This document shows, piece by piece, positions 27,006 through 34,635 of a DNA stretch of 64,000 nucleotides. Source of the DNA: Azospirillum oryzae. Its GTDB lineage: Bacteria > Pseudomonadota > Alphaproteobacteria > Azospirillales > Azospirillaceae. Numbering within the stretch: position 1 is the stretch's first letter; each line of letters opens with the position of its first letter. The notes under the pieces were generated by a model. It was not told the DNA's origin. It saw only the letters and a list, made by a program, of their open reading frames with translations, and did not search any database. The DNA lies in the NCBI RefSeq assembly GCF_008364795.1, contig NZ_VTTM01000002.1, positions 712,590 through 776,589 of the forward strand, in the 5' to 3' direction. The translations under genes were made by a program, and so were the position numbers.

Positions 27006-27554
27006 ATGAACGAGGCTTTGAACACCGACTCCGGCGCCGACGCGCCGAACGTCCCGGGCGACGGCGAATCGCTCTCGCCGGTGGTCGCTGCCATCCTCGG
27101 CACCGCCGTCGCGGCGGCGGCCAAGCGCGGCGGCAACGGGGACGTGGTCCGCGGGCTGATCGCCGGTCTGCGCATCCTGCGCGCCACCGTCGAGGAGGAG
27201 GCCGGCTACACCATGGCCGCCGCGGTCGACAACGCCATCCGCACGCGCCTGCTGGCCGACAACCTGTCACGCCTGCGCGTGAGCGGGAAGAAGCCGCAGG
27301 CCATCCCTTTGCCGGACCCCGGACCGGGCGCCAGCGCCGCGGCCGCCATCTTCGAAAGCGCCGCGGAGTCCTGCCTGACCGTGAATGCCCATGCCGAGGA
27401 CAACGGGCCTCTGGAACATGCGGTCTTCGCCTTCACCGCACAGTTGCTGCAACAGCTGGGTGGAGCGCCGGAATGGCGCAGCCTGGCCGGCGAGCTGCGC
27501 CGCCCGCTGGCGGTGGCACCGGACGGCGAGGGCGAGGAGGTGACCCTGCATTGA
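27006..27554 (+). CDS. Uncharacterised soluble protein
   Basis: A 182-residue protein, Ala-rich and largely helical, with no signal peptide or membrane helix. The start is fixed by GGAGG five bases upstream. Conserved-looking segments are LRATVEEEAGYTMAAAVDN and ESAAESCLTVNAHAEDNG; one Cys is present. I do not recognise the family. It is divergent from yccF with a 300-base gap (26706-27005) that contains no recognisable signal. Confidence 0.55.
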   Translation: MNEALNTDSGADAPNVPGDGESLSPVVAAILGTAVAAAAKRGGNGDVVRGLIAGLRILRATVEEEAGYTMAAAVDNAIRTRLLADNLSRLRVSGKKPQAIPLPDPGPGASAAAAIFESAAESCLTVNAHAEDNGPLEHAVFAFTAQLLQQLGGAPEWRSLAGELRRPLAVAPDGEGEEVTLH

Positions 27555-27749
27555 CCGATTGCCTTGCCGGCCGGCGGCCTCTGGTCGGGACAAGCCGGCA
27601 AGTCTTGGAATTTGCTTTGCTTTTGTCGTGTTTCGGCGGCGGCTGAAACCTTTTGCGGGCAGGTCGGCTTTTGGGGCCGTTTTAAGGTTTCTGCCCGATT
27701 TATCGTACGGGACGACTTGGGTTCCGCTTCGTTAGGGTTGGCTTCGGCG

Positions 27750-28496
27750 ATGGGACAGTCCCATCGCGGAACGCCAGCACCGGGGACCGCGACCGTGTTC
27801 TTTCACACCCAGCCTTCCACCGTCCGCGCCGGACGGGCAAATGCCGCCCGCTTTCCGGTGACCGGCTTGGCCGTGGACGGGGCCGTGGACGGGGTGGGCG
27901 ACCGCACGGCCGACCGTGCCGGCGATCCTTCCGGACGACGGGTGATCTTCCTTCACCCCGGCAAGGGAGCGTGGTGGCGGCTGCTGGACCATGTGCCGAC
28001 GGGCCAGGAATGGCTTACCGTGCCGGCGTCGGCCGGGGCGGCGATCCTCTCTCCCCTGCTGGTGGAGCGCGGCGGACGCCGGCCGGTGCTGGTGGCGGGA
28101 GCGGTAACGGCGCCGCTCGCCATCGCCGCGGCGCTCGATTACCCCGAGCGGGTCGGCGGCGTGATGATCGTCGACGATGTCGGCGCCGAATCGCCGATGC
28201 GCCGCCGTTGGAATGCGCTGGCCGCCCGTTTCGGATGGGCGCTGCCGGCGGTGCTGTCCGGCGATCTGGGAGATCTGGTTTCCGAATTGCCGGCGGTGCG
28301 GGTGCCGGTGACCCTGATGCAGGGAAGCGACCCGGCCGGCCTCTTCGCGCGGCTGGAGGACGGGCTGACCGGCTGCCGGACCCTGACGGTCGTCGCGGTG
28401 CCCGACGCCGCCGCTGTCCGCCCGCGGACCCATGCGGCTGAACTGCGCGGCGCGCTACTGGCGCTGGTCTCCGCGGTGGAGCGCGCCCAGCGGTAG
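27750..28496 (+). CDS. Degenerate alpha/beta-hydrolase-like protein without the catalytic serine
   Basis: A 248-residue protein. From residue about 65 the order of strands matches an alpha/beta hydrolase: RRVIFLHPGKGAWWRLL (oxyanion strand), then LVAGAVTAPLAIAAALDYPE followed by RVGGVMIVDDVG in place of the usual G-x-S-x-G elbow and next strand, and VPVTLMQGSDP before the acid position. The elbow reads GAVTA, so the Ser nucleophile is replaced by Val, and no late catalytic His is obvious. It is probably a non-catalytic member or binding protein. The start is uncertain (27750 chosen, no clear ribosome-binding site); the first 60 residues are unlike the family. Confidence 0.5.
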   Translation: MGQSHRGTPAPGTATVFFHTQPSTVRAGRANAARFPVTGLAVDGAVDGVGDRTADRAGDPSGRRVIFLHPGKGAWWRLLDHVPTGQEWLTVPASAGAAILSPLLVERGGRRPVLVAGAVTAPLAIAAALDYPERVGGVMIVDDVGAESPMRRRWNALAARFGWALPAVLSGDLGDLVSELPAVRVPVTLMQGSDPAGLFARLEDGLTGCRTLTVVAVPDAAAVRPRTHAAELRGALLALVSAVERAQR

Positions 28497-28513
28497 GAGT
28501 GCGGCGGTAGGAG
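28490..28513 (+). repeat. Direct repeat of GCGGTAGGAG spanning a stop codon
   Basis: GCGGTAGGAG at 28490-28499 contains the TAG stop (28494-28496) of the hydrolase-like gene and recurs exactly at 28504-28513, period 14. Confidence 0.7.
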
Positions 28514-28555
28514 AAAAAGAGGCGGCAGCGGACCTGCGCGGTGCAGGTTCTCCCC

Positions 28556-28600
28556 ATCACAAACTCTGGCGTCACAAACTCCGGCGTCACAAACTCTGGG
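28556..28600. repeat. Three tandem 15-bp units spanning a stop codon
   Basis: Units (plus strand) at 28556-28570, 28571-28585 and 28586-28600 all read (A/G)TCACAAACTCYGGS. The last one contains the last codons and TGA stop (28587-28589) of the minus-strand response regulator gene. The next two copies lie downstream of the stop and repeat the in-frame TGA every 15 bases. Confidence 0.9.
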
Positions 28601-29258
28601 CGGTGAGAGCGGCCTGGGTGCGGTTGCGGACGCCGAGATGCCGCAGGATCGCGGTGACGTGGACCTTCACCGTGCCTTCCGTCAGCCCCAGCTCATGGGC
28701 GATCTGCTTGTTGGATTTGCCGTCGCGCAGGCGGGCCAAAACGTCGCGCTGGCGTGGCGTCAGCTGGTCGCCGTTGCCGCTCCCCAGCGCCGTGGACTCG
28801 TCCATCGTGTCGCCCGAGCCGTTCCCGCCATGGCCGCCATGCATTTGATCGACACGGTCGCCGCCGCGGATCGCCTGTTCGGGAAGATAGATGCCGCCGG
28901 CAAGCACCAGCTGCAGCGCCCCCAGCAGAACCTTGGCGCTGGAGGATTTCGGGATATAGCCGGCGGCGCCGTTCTCAAGGGCCGCCAGAAGGTCGGAGCG
29001 CTTCTCCGACCCCGACACCACCACCAGAAGCGCCTTCGGCAAGCTGGCATGGATGTCGCCCAGAGCCGAGAAACCGGTCCAGCCGGGCATTCCGAGATCG
29101 AGCAGGATCAGGTCGAAGGGTCTGGTGCCATCGCACAGCGCCCGCACCTCGTCATAGGTGCTGGCTTCGAAAAAGGTCATGTCGGCGTCGAATTGCGCCA
29201 GCAGCCGGCGCAGACCGTCTCGGAACAGCAGGTGATCGTCGGCGATCAGCACGTTCAT
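28587..29258 (-). CDS. NarL/LuxR-type response regulator with Gly-rich linker
   Basis: A 223-residue two-domain regulator. The receiver starts MNVLIADDHLLFRDG (acidic pair), with the phosphoacceptor Asp in DLILLDLGMPGW, VVVSG and the lysine in GYIPKSS. A linker of about 30 residues rich in Gly, Asp and His (MHGGHGGNGSGDT) separates it from the LuxR-type HTH (LTPRQRDVLARLRDGKSNKQ). It should be phosphorylated by a histidine kinase and bind promoters as a dimer. No kinase gene is adjacent. ATG at 29258 (alternative 29267). Confidence 0.92.
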   Translation of the reverse strand: MNVLIADDHLLFRDGLRRLLAQFDADMTFFEASTYDEVRALCDGTRPFDLILLDLGMPGWTGFSALGDIHASLPKALLVVVSGSEKRSDLLAALENGAAGYIPKSSSAKVLLGALQLVLAGGIYLPEQAIRGGDRVDQMHGGHGGNGSGDTMDESTALGSGNGDQLTPRQRDVLARLRDGKSNKQIAHELGLTEGTVKVHVTAILRHLGVRNRTQAALTAQSL

Positions 29259-29567
29259 CGCGGGCATTTCCAGAAGGTTGCGGCGATCCGACACCGGGAT
29301 GGCGTCATCGGCCCGGACGTTCACATAGGAACGCCTGTTCTGACGCTGTAGTTCGCTTTTGGTCTTAGACCGCTTCCTCTATGCCCGTCCCCCTTTCCTG
29401 GCCGAGGGGTAGGGTCGCACCCCAAATACAGGGTTCCAGAAACGGAAAAGCGCTGCAAAAGGCAACGCTCCGCTCCGCCGACCGCCTGCCCCGGATGGAT
29501 GGGGCGGGCGGCCTGGACGGAAGGCGGGCGAGACCTTTTGGCAGAGCGGTCGGATGGATCGGAAGGA
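29259..29567. other. 309-base gap between two response regulator genes
   Basis: It holds the promoter region of the downstream regulator (right of its start at 29258) and the 3' end of the upstream one. A GC-rich stem, CCGCCTGCCCC / GGGGCGGGCGG with an eight-base loop (29482-29511), lies 57 bases past the stop of the gene at 29568; no T-run follows on the minus strand. I see no operator. Confidence 0.45.
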
Positions 29568-30248
29568 TCAGACGGTGGCGGCGACGCCGGCCTCGGCAGT
29601 CTGGTCGCCGATGCCGTTGTTCAGCGCCCAGATGGCGGCCTGGGTACGGTTGGAGGCGTTGATCTTGCGCAGCAGACTCTTCAGGTGAACCTTCACGGTG
29701 GCTTCCGTGATGTTCAGGTGGTTGGCGATCATCTTGTTGCTGTTGCCGTTCAGCAGGCAGCGCAGGATCTGCACCTCGCGCTGCGACAGCCCCTTGCGGC
29801 GGGTCGGCAGCTCGGCGCCCATGTCCTCGGTGCGGCCGTTGACCAGCAGTTCGGCCAGATGGGTCGGGAACACCTTCTCGCCCATCATCACCAGCTTCAG
29901 CGACTGCATCAGCGCCTCGCAGGCGATGTCCTTCAGCAGATAGCCGCCGGCACCGGCACCCAGGGCAGCCGACAGGCGGCGGGTCTCCAGGTCGTTGGTC
30001 AGGATGACGATCCTGATCGACGGGTGATTCTCACGCAGCGTGCGCATCGCATCGACTTCCTCATCGGCGCCGCTCGGCAGGTCGATCAGGATCAGGTCCG
30101 GATTGGTGCCGGTGTTGAGCGCCGACAGGCCCTCGCGCAGGCTGCCGGCCTCGCCGACGACGTTGAAGGGCGTGCCTTCGAACAGGCGCTTCATGCCTTC
30201 ACGGAAAAGCTTGTTGGCGTCGATGAGGAAAACGTTGATGGCATCCAT
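29568..30248 (-). CDS. NarL/LuxR-type response regulator
   Basis: A 226-residue regulator. The receiver is MDAINVFLIDANKLFREGM, with the phosphoacceptor in DLILIDLPSG, the threonine in VILTND and the lysine in YLLKDI. The C-terminal LuxR-type HTH is LSQREVQILRCLLNGNSNKM, then the recognition helix ITEATVKVHLKSLLRKI. In the first acidic cluster one Asp is replaced (FLIDANK), as in some NarL relatives. It lies upstream of a similar regulator on the same strand, and the two differ enough to be separate systems. The start at 30248 is by family; a long in-frame stretch precedes it without coding character. Confidence 0.92.
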   Translation of the reverse strand: MDAINVFLIDANKLFREGMKRLFEGTPFNVVGEAGSLREGLSALNTGTNPDLILIDLPSGADEEVDAMRTLRENHPSIRIVILTNDLETRRLSAALGAGAGGYLLKDIACEALMQSLKLVMMGEKVFPTHLAELLVNGRTEDMGAELPTRRKGLSQREVQILRCLLNGNSNKMIANHLNITEATVKVHLKSLLRKINASNRTQAAIWALNNGIGDQTAEAGVAATV

Positions 30249-30828
30249 GGTCTCAGCCCGCCTTTTGTTCCGTTCGGATCGATGTGGCGCCGATTGGCGC
30301 TTCGGAGGCATCCCCGACCTTCCGCTCCTGCGTCCGGTCCGCTCCCCCTCAGGGTTCGGGGGTGCCTCGTTGTGATCCATAGATACCCCCGATTTGCGCC
30401 GCGCAAAATTTCGCTTAGGTAAATTTCGCGTCGAGCAATGGGCATATGCCGTAAGCCTGCATAAGACAAGATGCGGACATAAATCAGCTCGCATTGGTCA
30501 GGTGGAATAACTGTCTGTGACAGAAAAGGGGAAATCGTTAACCTGATGCCTGTGACTTCGTCGGGACACTGAACTACAGCGGCGATGGACTATCCTGGCC
30601 GATAGAACCGGTGGATCAGGACTATGTCATCGCCCGTTGGTTGGAGTCCTACATCTCGATAGCTTGCCGTTCGGCATAAGCGTGGGCGCCGAGGCGCGCG
30701 GTTCCCGAAGGGGTGGGACGCCTCTCACGGGGGGTCGTGCGGGCCGGCTCTGTGCTGTATACGTTCTGACCGCAAGACAGCATTCGCATGCTTGAGCGGA
30801 AATTCGTTCATCCCCGGACCGGGACGCC
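30249..30828. promoter_or_regulatory. 580-base divergent intergenic region between a response regulator and uvrD
   Basis: No gene is supported here. The part nearest the response regulator holds a 15-base dyad TTTGCGC-C-GCGCAAA (30393-30407) and two direct repeats AAATTTCGC (30406-30414 and 30421-30429, starts 15 bases apart). These overlap and lie 145-180 bases before the regulator start. The right half (30540-30828) is unremarkable and should hold the uvrD promoter. Confidence 0.5.
30393..30429. promoter_or_regulatory. Dyad and direct repeats upstream of the response regulator gene
   Basis: The perfect seven-base arms TTTGCGC/GCGCAAA with a single central C overlap the first of two AAATTTCGC repeats. 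The 15-base repeat distance puts the sites about one and a half helical turns apart. A regulator-binding site is plausible; the protein is unknown. Confidence 0.45.
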
Positions 30829-33162
30829 ATGTCAGACGCTTTTGATGATGATCCGCTGAGCCACGCCGCTCCTGCCGCAGCCGTTCCCGCTGCCGCGCAG
30901 CGCTTCGCCTATCTGGACGGGCTGAACCCGACCCAGCGGGCGGCGGTGGAGGCTCTGGACGGACCGGTCCTGGTGCTGGCCGGCGCCGGTACCGGCAAGA
31001 CGCGGGTGCTGACCACCCGGCTGGCCCATCTGCTGATGACGCGCCGCGCCGCCGCCTTCCAGATCCTGGCGGTGACCTTCACCAACAAGGCCGCCCGCGA
31101 GATGCGCGAGCGTGTGGCCCATCTGGTGGGGATCGAGCCGGAGGGCTGGTGGCTCGGCACCTTCCACGCGCTGGCCGCCCGCATTCTTCGCCGTCATGCC
31201 GAACTGGTCGGGCTGAAGTCGAACTTCACCATCCTCGACACCGACGATCAGGTCCGCCTGATCAAGCAGTTGCTGGAAGCCGCGAACATCGATTCCAAGA
31301 AATGGCCTCCCCGTCAGGTGCTGGGCGCCATCGAACGCTGGAAGGACCGCGGCCTGACCCCCGACCGGCTCGGCGACGCCGACGGCGGCGAGGTGGCCGG
31401 CGGCCGGGTGGTGGCGATCTACCGCGCCTATCAGGAGCGCCTGCGCACCCTGAACGCCTGCGACTTCGGCGACCTGCTGCTGCACAACATCACGATCTTC
31501 CAGAACAATCCGGACGTGCTGGCGGAATATCACCGCAAGTTCAAATATGTTCTGGTGGACGAGTATCAGGACACCAACGTCGCGCAGTATCTGTGGCTGC
31601 GCATCCTGTCCCAGGCGCACAAGAACATCTGTTGCGTCGGTGACGAGGATCAGTCGATCTACGCCTGGCGCGGTGCCGAGATCGGCAACATCCTGCGCTT
31701 TGAGACCGACTTTCCCGGCGCCACCATCATCAAGCTGGAGCAGAACTACCGCTCCACCGGCCATATCCTGGCTGCCGCCAGCGGGCTGATCGCCAACAAC
31801 CAGGGGCGGCTGGGCAAGACGCTGTGGACCGAGGCGGACGGCGGCGAGCCGGTGAAGGTCAAGGCGGTGTGGGACGGCGAGGAAGAGGCGCGCTGGGTCG
31901 GCGAGGAGATCGAGACGCTCCAGCGCAAGGGCACGCCGCTGTCGCAGATCGCCGTGCTGGTCCGCGCCGGCTTCCAGACCCGCGAGTTCGAAGAACGCTT
32001 CATCACTCTGGGCATGCCCTACAAGGTGCTGGGCGGCCCGCGCTTCTACGAGCGGCAGGAAATTCGCGACGCGCTGGCCTATTTCCGCGTGGTCAATTCC
32101 GGCGACGACGACCTGGCCTTCGAACGCATCGTCAACCTGCCCAAGCGCGGCGTCGGCCCGGCGGCGATGCAGTGCCTCTACACCGCGGCGCGGGCGCAGG
32201 GCATCCCGCTGACTGAGGCCGGCTGGGCGCTGACCGAGACGGACGAGCTGAAGCCGAAGCTGCGCGCCACCCTGCGCGGGCTGCTGCAGGACTTCTTCCG
32301 CTGGCGGACACTGATGGCCACGGTTCCGCACACCGAGCTTGCCCGAACCATCCTGGACGAATCCGGCTACACCCGCATGTGGCAGGAGGACAAGACGCCC
32401 GAGGCGCCCGGCCGGCTGGAGAACCTGAAGGAACTCATCACCGCCATGGCGGAGTTCGAGAACCTGCCGGGCTTCCTGGAGCATGTGGCGCTGGTGATGG
32501 AGAATGCCGAGGCCGCCGGGATCGAGCAGGTCACGGTGATGACCCTGCACGGCGCCAAGGGGCTGGAGTTCGACCATGTCTTCCTGCCGGGCTGGGAGGA
32601 GGGCGTGTTCCCCAACCAGCGCGCGCTGGACGAGACCGGCATCGCCGGGCTGGAGGAGGAACGGCGGTTGGCCTATGTCGGCCTGACCCGCGCCCGTCGC
32701 CGCGCCTATGTCAGCCATGCCGCCAACCGCCGGCTCTACGGCAACTGGGTCAGCGCCGTGCCGTCCCGCTTCGTCGAGGAAATCCCGCAGGACAATGTGG
32801 AGGCCGAGGCCGCCAACGGCCTGTTCGCCGGCAGCGGCGGGCGCGGCAGTTTCGGCGGCGGTTTTGGCGGCGGAGCAGGGGGGTACGGCGGAGGCGGCGG
32901 GGCCGGCGGATTCCAGTTCCGCGGCTCCACCCGGCAGGCGCCGGCGCCGAAGACGATCACGCTGGATCAGGGCGCCTACGCGGTGGCGCCGCGCGCACGG
33001 CCCGATGCGCCCTTCGCCAAGGGCGCGCGGGTCTTCCATCAGAAATTCGGCTACGGCACCGTCGTCGCCGTGTCGGAGGACAAGCTGGAGATCGACTTCG
33101 ATCATTCCGGCAGCAAGAAGGTGATGGACAGCTTCGTCGTGCCCGCCGAGAAGGCGGGCTGA
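30829..33162 (+). CDS. uvrD: UvrD/PcrA-type ATP-dependent DNA helicase
   Basis: A 777-residue superfamily 1 3'-5' helicase for nucleotide excision and mismatch repair. Motifs in order are AGAGTGKTRVL (Walker A, 51-61), FHALAARIL, DEYQDTN (motif II), GDEDQSIYAWRGA (III), QNYRST (IV), MTLHGAKGLEFDHVF (V) and YVGLTRARRRAYV (VI). A glycine-rich linker (about 668-695) joins it to the C-terminal RNA-polymerase-binding Tudor-like domain (RVFHQKFGYGTVV). The ATG at 30829 has a weak GGGA before it. The last 24 bases, including the stop, are repeated downstream. Confidence 0.97.
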   Translation: MSDAFDDDPLSHAAPAAAVPAAAQRFAYLDGLNPTQRAAVEALDGPVLVLAGAGTGKTRVLTTRLAHLLMTRRAAAFQILAVTFTNKAAREMRERVAHLVGIEPEGWWLGTFHALAARILRRHAELVGLKSNFTILDTDDQVRLIKQLLEAANIDSKKWPPRQVLGAIERWKDRGLTPDRLGDADGGEVAGGRVVAIYRAYQERLRTLNACDFGDLLLHNITIFQNNPDVLAEYHRKFKYVLVDEYQDTNVAQYLWLRILSQAHKNICCVGDEDQSIYAWRGAEIGNILRFETDFPGATIIKLEQNYRSTGHILAAASGLIANNQGRLGKTLWTEADGGEPVKVKAVWDGEEEARWVGEEIETLQRKGTPLSQIAVLVRAGFQTREFEERFITLGMPYKVLGGPRFYERQEIRDALAYFRVVNSGDDDLAFERIVNLPKRGVGPAAMQCLYTAARAQGIPLTEAGWALTETDELKPKLRATLRGLLQDFFRWRTLMATVPHTELARTILDESGYTRMWQEDKTPEAPGRLENLKELITAMAEFENLPGFLEHVALVMENAEAAGIEQVTVMTLHGAKGLEFDHVFLPGWEEGVFPNQRALDETGIAGLEEERRLAYVGLTRARRRAYVSHAANRRLYGNWVSAVPSRFVEEIPQDNVEAEAANGLFAGSGGRGSFGGGFGGGAGGYGGGGGAGGFQFRGSTRQAPAPKTITLDQGAYAVAPRARPDAPFAKGARVFHQKFGYGTVVAVSEDKLEIDFDHSGSKKVMDSFVVPAEKAG

Positions 33163-33196
33163 AAATAGGGGGGTGCCCGCCGAGAAGGCGGGCTGA
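33139..33196 (+). repeat. Duplicated 24-bp gene end, each copy a hairpin
   Basis: The 24 bases 33139-33162, ending in the TGA stop of uvrD, recur exactly at 33173-33196 after a ten-base spacer. Each copy contains GCCCGCC-GAGAA-GGCGGGC, a perfect seven-pair stem with a five-base loop, so the uvrD 3' end carries two identical hairpins. Confidence 0.9.
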
Positions 33197-33315
33197 TCCG
33201 ACGGGCGGTCCGCTCCGTACAGGACGGGTTGCCGCACTGTGACGGCCGTCACAGCCGCAGCGGTCGGTGCGGCTCAAGATTGCAGCGGTGCAACAGAAGC
33301 CGGAGGCCATCCGCC

Positions 33316-34512
33316 GTGTTCGGAACGGGCAGCGTCAGTTACGAGGTGCAGAGCCGCCGCGAGGGCCGCTGGCGCATCGAGGGGGCCTACACCGACCAGG
33401 AGTCGGCGCTGTCGGCCGCCCGCTCGCAGCTGGCCGCCTCCGGGGTGGAGGAGGCGAAGGTGGTGAAGTTCCGCACCGTCGCCGGCCTGTCGCTGGAAAC
33501 AGTGATCCTGCACAAGACCGCCCCGCAGGCCCCGCGCAAGGGTCTGACCCTGGGCGGCACGGCGGACGGGGCGCCGCTTTGCCGGACGCCCGACGATCTG
33601 CGCGGATTCGAGAGCCGGGTGGTGATCGGCCGGCTGTTGCGCCCTTATCTGGACGCCCAGCGCATCACCCCGACCGAACTGCTGCATTCCTGGCCGCTGT
33701 TCCGCCGGCTCGAGGAGCAAGGGGCACTGCTGGGCGCCGCCATCCATGCCGTCGCCCGCCATCATGCCGATACCAACGGCGTTTCCCATGCCGCCCGCGC
33801 CCGCGAACTGCGCCAGCTGGTGGAGGCGGTCATCGGCGCCGCCCGCGACGCGCTGGCCGAACGGCGCCGGCTGCCGCGCTTTGATGCCGCCGACCTGCCC
33901 GGCACCAGCGACCGTATTGAGGAGGCGGTGGGGCCGGCCGGCCATGACGCGTTGTTCCTGATCCTGCTGTGCCAGCATCTGGAGGCCGGCGGACCGCTGG
34001 CGGGGAAGCTGGACCTGCTGCTGGCGATGATGGGCGAGGATGCCGAACCGCGCCATCTCGCCCTGCTGGATGGTGTGGTCGCCGACATCATGGGGGCCGC
34101 CGACACGGTGAAGGAGCTGCTGGGCGCGCAGCCCAGCCTGCATGCCGGGCTTTGCGTGCTGACCGACGGGCTGTTCGACCGCGAGCCCGATCCGGCGCTG
34201 GCGCCGATGGCCGGCTCGTTGCGCCGGGTCTGCCGCCTTGCCCTGCAAGGCCGCGCGCCGCAGAGCCGGACCGTCCTGCTGGAGCGCCTGCGTCAGAGCA
34301 TCGCCGGCGACCAGCCGCTCGACCGTCGCGACGCCAAGGCGGACGGGATGCTGGCCCATGACCTTGCCGCCCGGTTGAAGGGGGCGGACGGCGCGCTGCT
34401 CGGCGGGGCGGCGATGGAGAAGGCGCTGGAGCGCCGATTGCTGCGCCACCGCCAGTCGGTCCTGCGTGCCCAGGGCATGCACGACATCGCCGACAGGCTG
34501 TCGGGGCGGTAG
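33316..34512 (+). CDS. Uncharacterised soluble protein
   Basis: A 398-residue protein starting with GTG at 33316 (MFGTGSVSYEVQSRREGRW), supported by GGAGG nine bases upstream. The first 65 residues look like a small beta domain often seen as SVxYEVQxxxxGRWxI, and the rest is helical, Leu/Ala/Arg-rich, with LLHSWPLFRRLEEQGALLGA and LDGVVADIMGAADTVKELLG. No membrane segment. Family unknown to me; a 150-base gap separates it from uvrD and prmA follows by 123 bases on the same strand. Confidence 0.6.
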   Translation: MFGTGSVSYEVQSRREGRWRIEGAYTDQESALSAARSQLAASGVEEAKVVKFRTVAGLSLETVILHKTAPQAPRKGLTLGGTADGAPLCRTPDDLRGFESRVVIGRLLRPYLDAQRITPTELLHSWPLFRRLEEQGALLGAAIHAVARHHADTNGVSHAARARELRQLVEAVIGAARDALAERRRLPRFDAADLPGTSDRIEEAVGPAGHDALFLILLCQHLEAGGPLAGKLDLLLAMMGEDAEPRHLALLDGVVADIMGAADTVKELLGAQPSLHAGLCVLTDGLFDREPDPALAPMAGSLRRVCRLALQGRAPQSRTVLLERLRQSIAGDQPLDRRDAKADGMLAHDLAARLKGADGALLGGAAMEKALERRLLRHRQSVLRAQGMHDIADRLSGR

Positions 34513-34635
34513 CGGGCGGAGGGATAAGGGCAGGCGAATAAGGATTCTCCCGATAACCTGAAACCTTGGTCTCTTTCCGGCTTGATGCTAAAAACGCCGC
34601 TTCTGTTCTCGCGTCGTCGTCGGAAAGCCCCTGTC

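Noticed and set aside
29482..29511. Intrinsic terminator for the response regulator gene ending at 29568
   Set aside because: The stem is good but no T-run follows on the minus strand; kept only as a note in the gap entry.
30627..30830. Minus-strand 67-codon frame before uvrD
   Set aside because: Arg/Pro/Ser-rich product, no ribosome-binding site, lies in the promoter region of uvrD.
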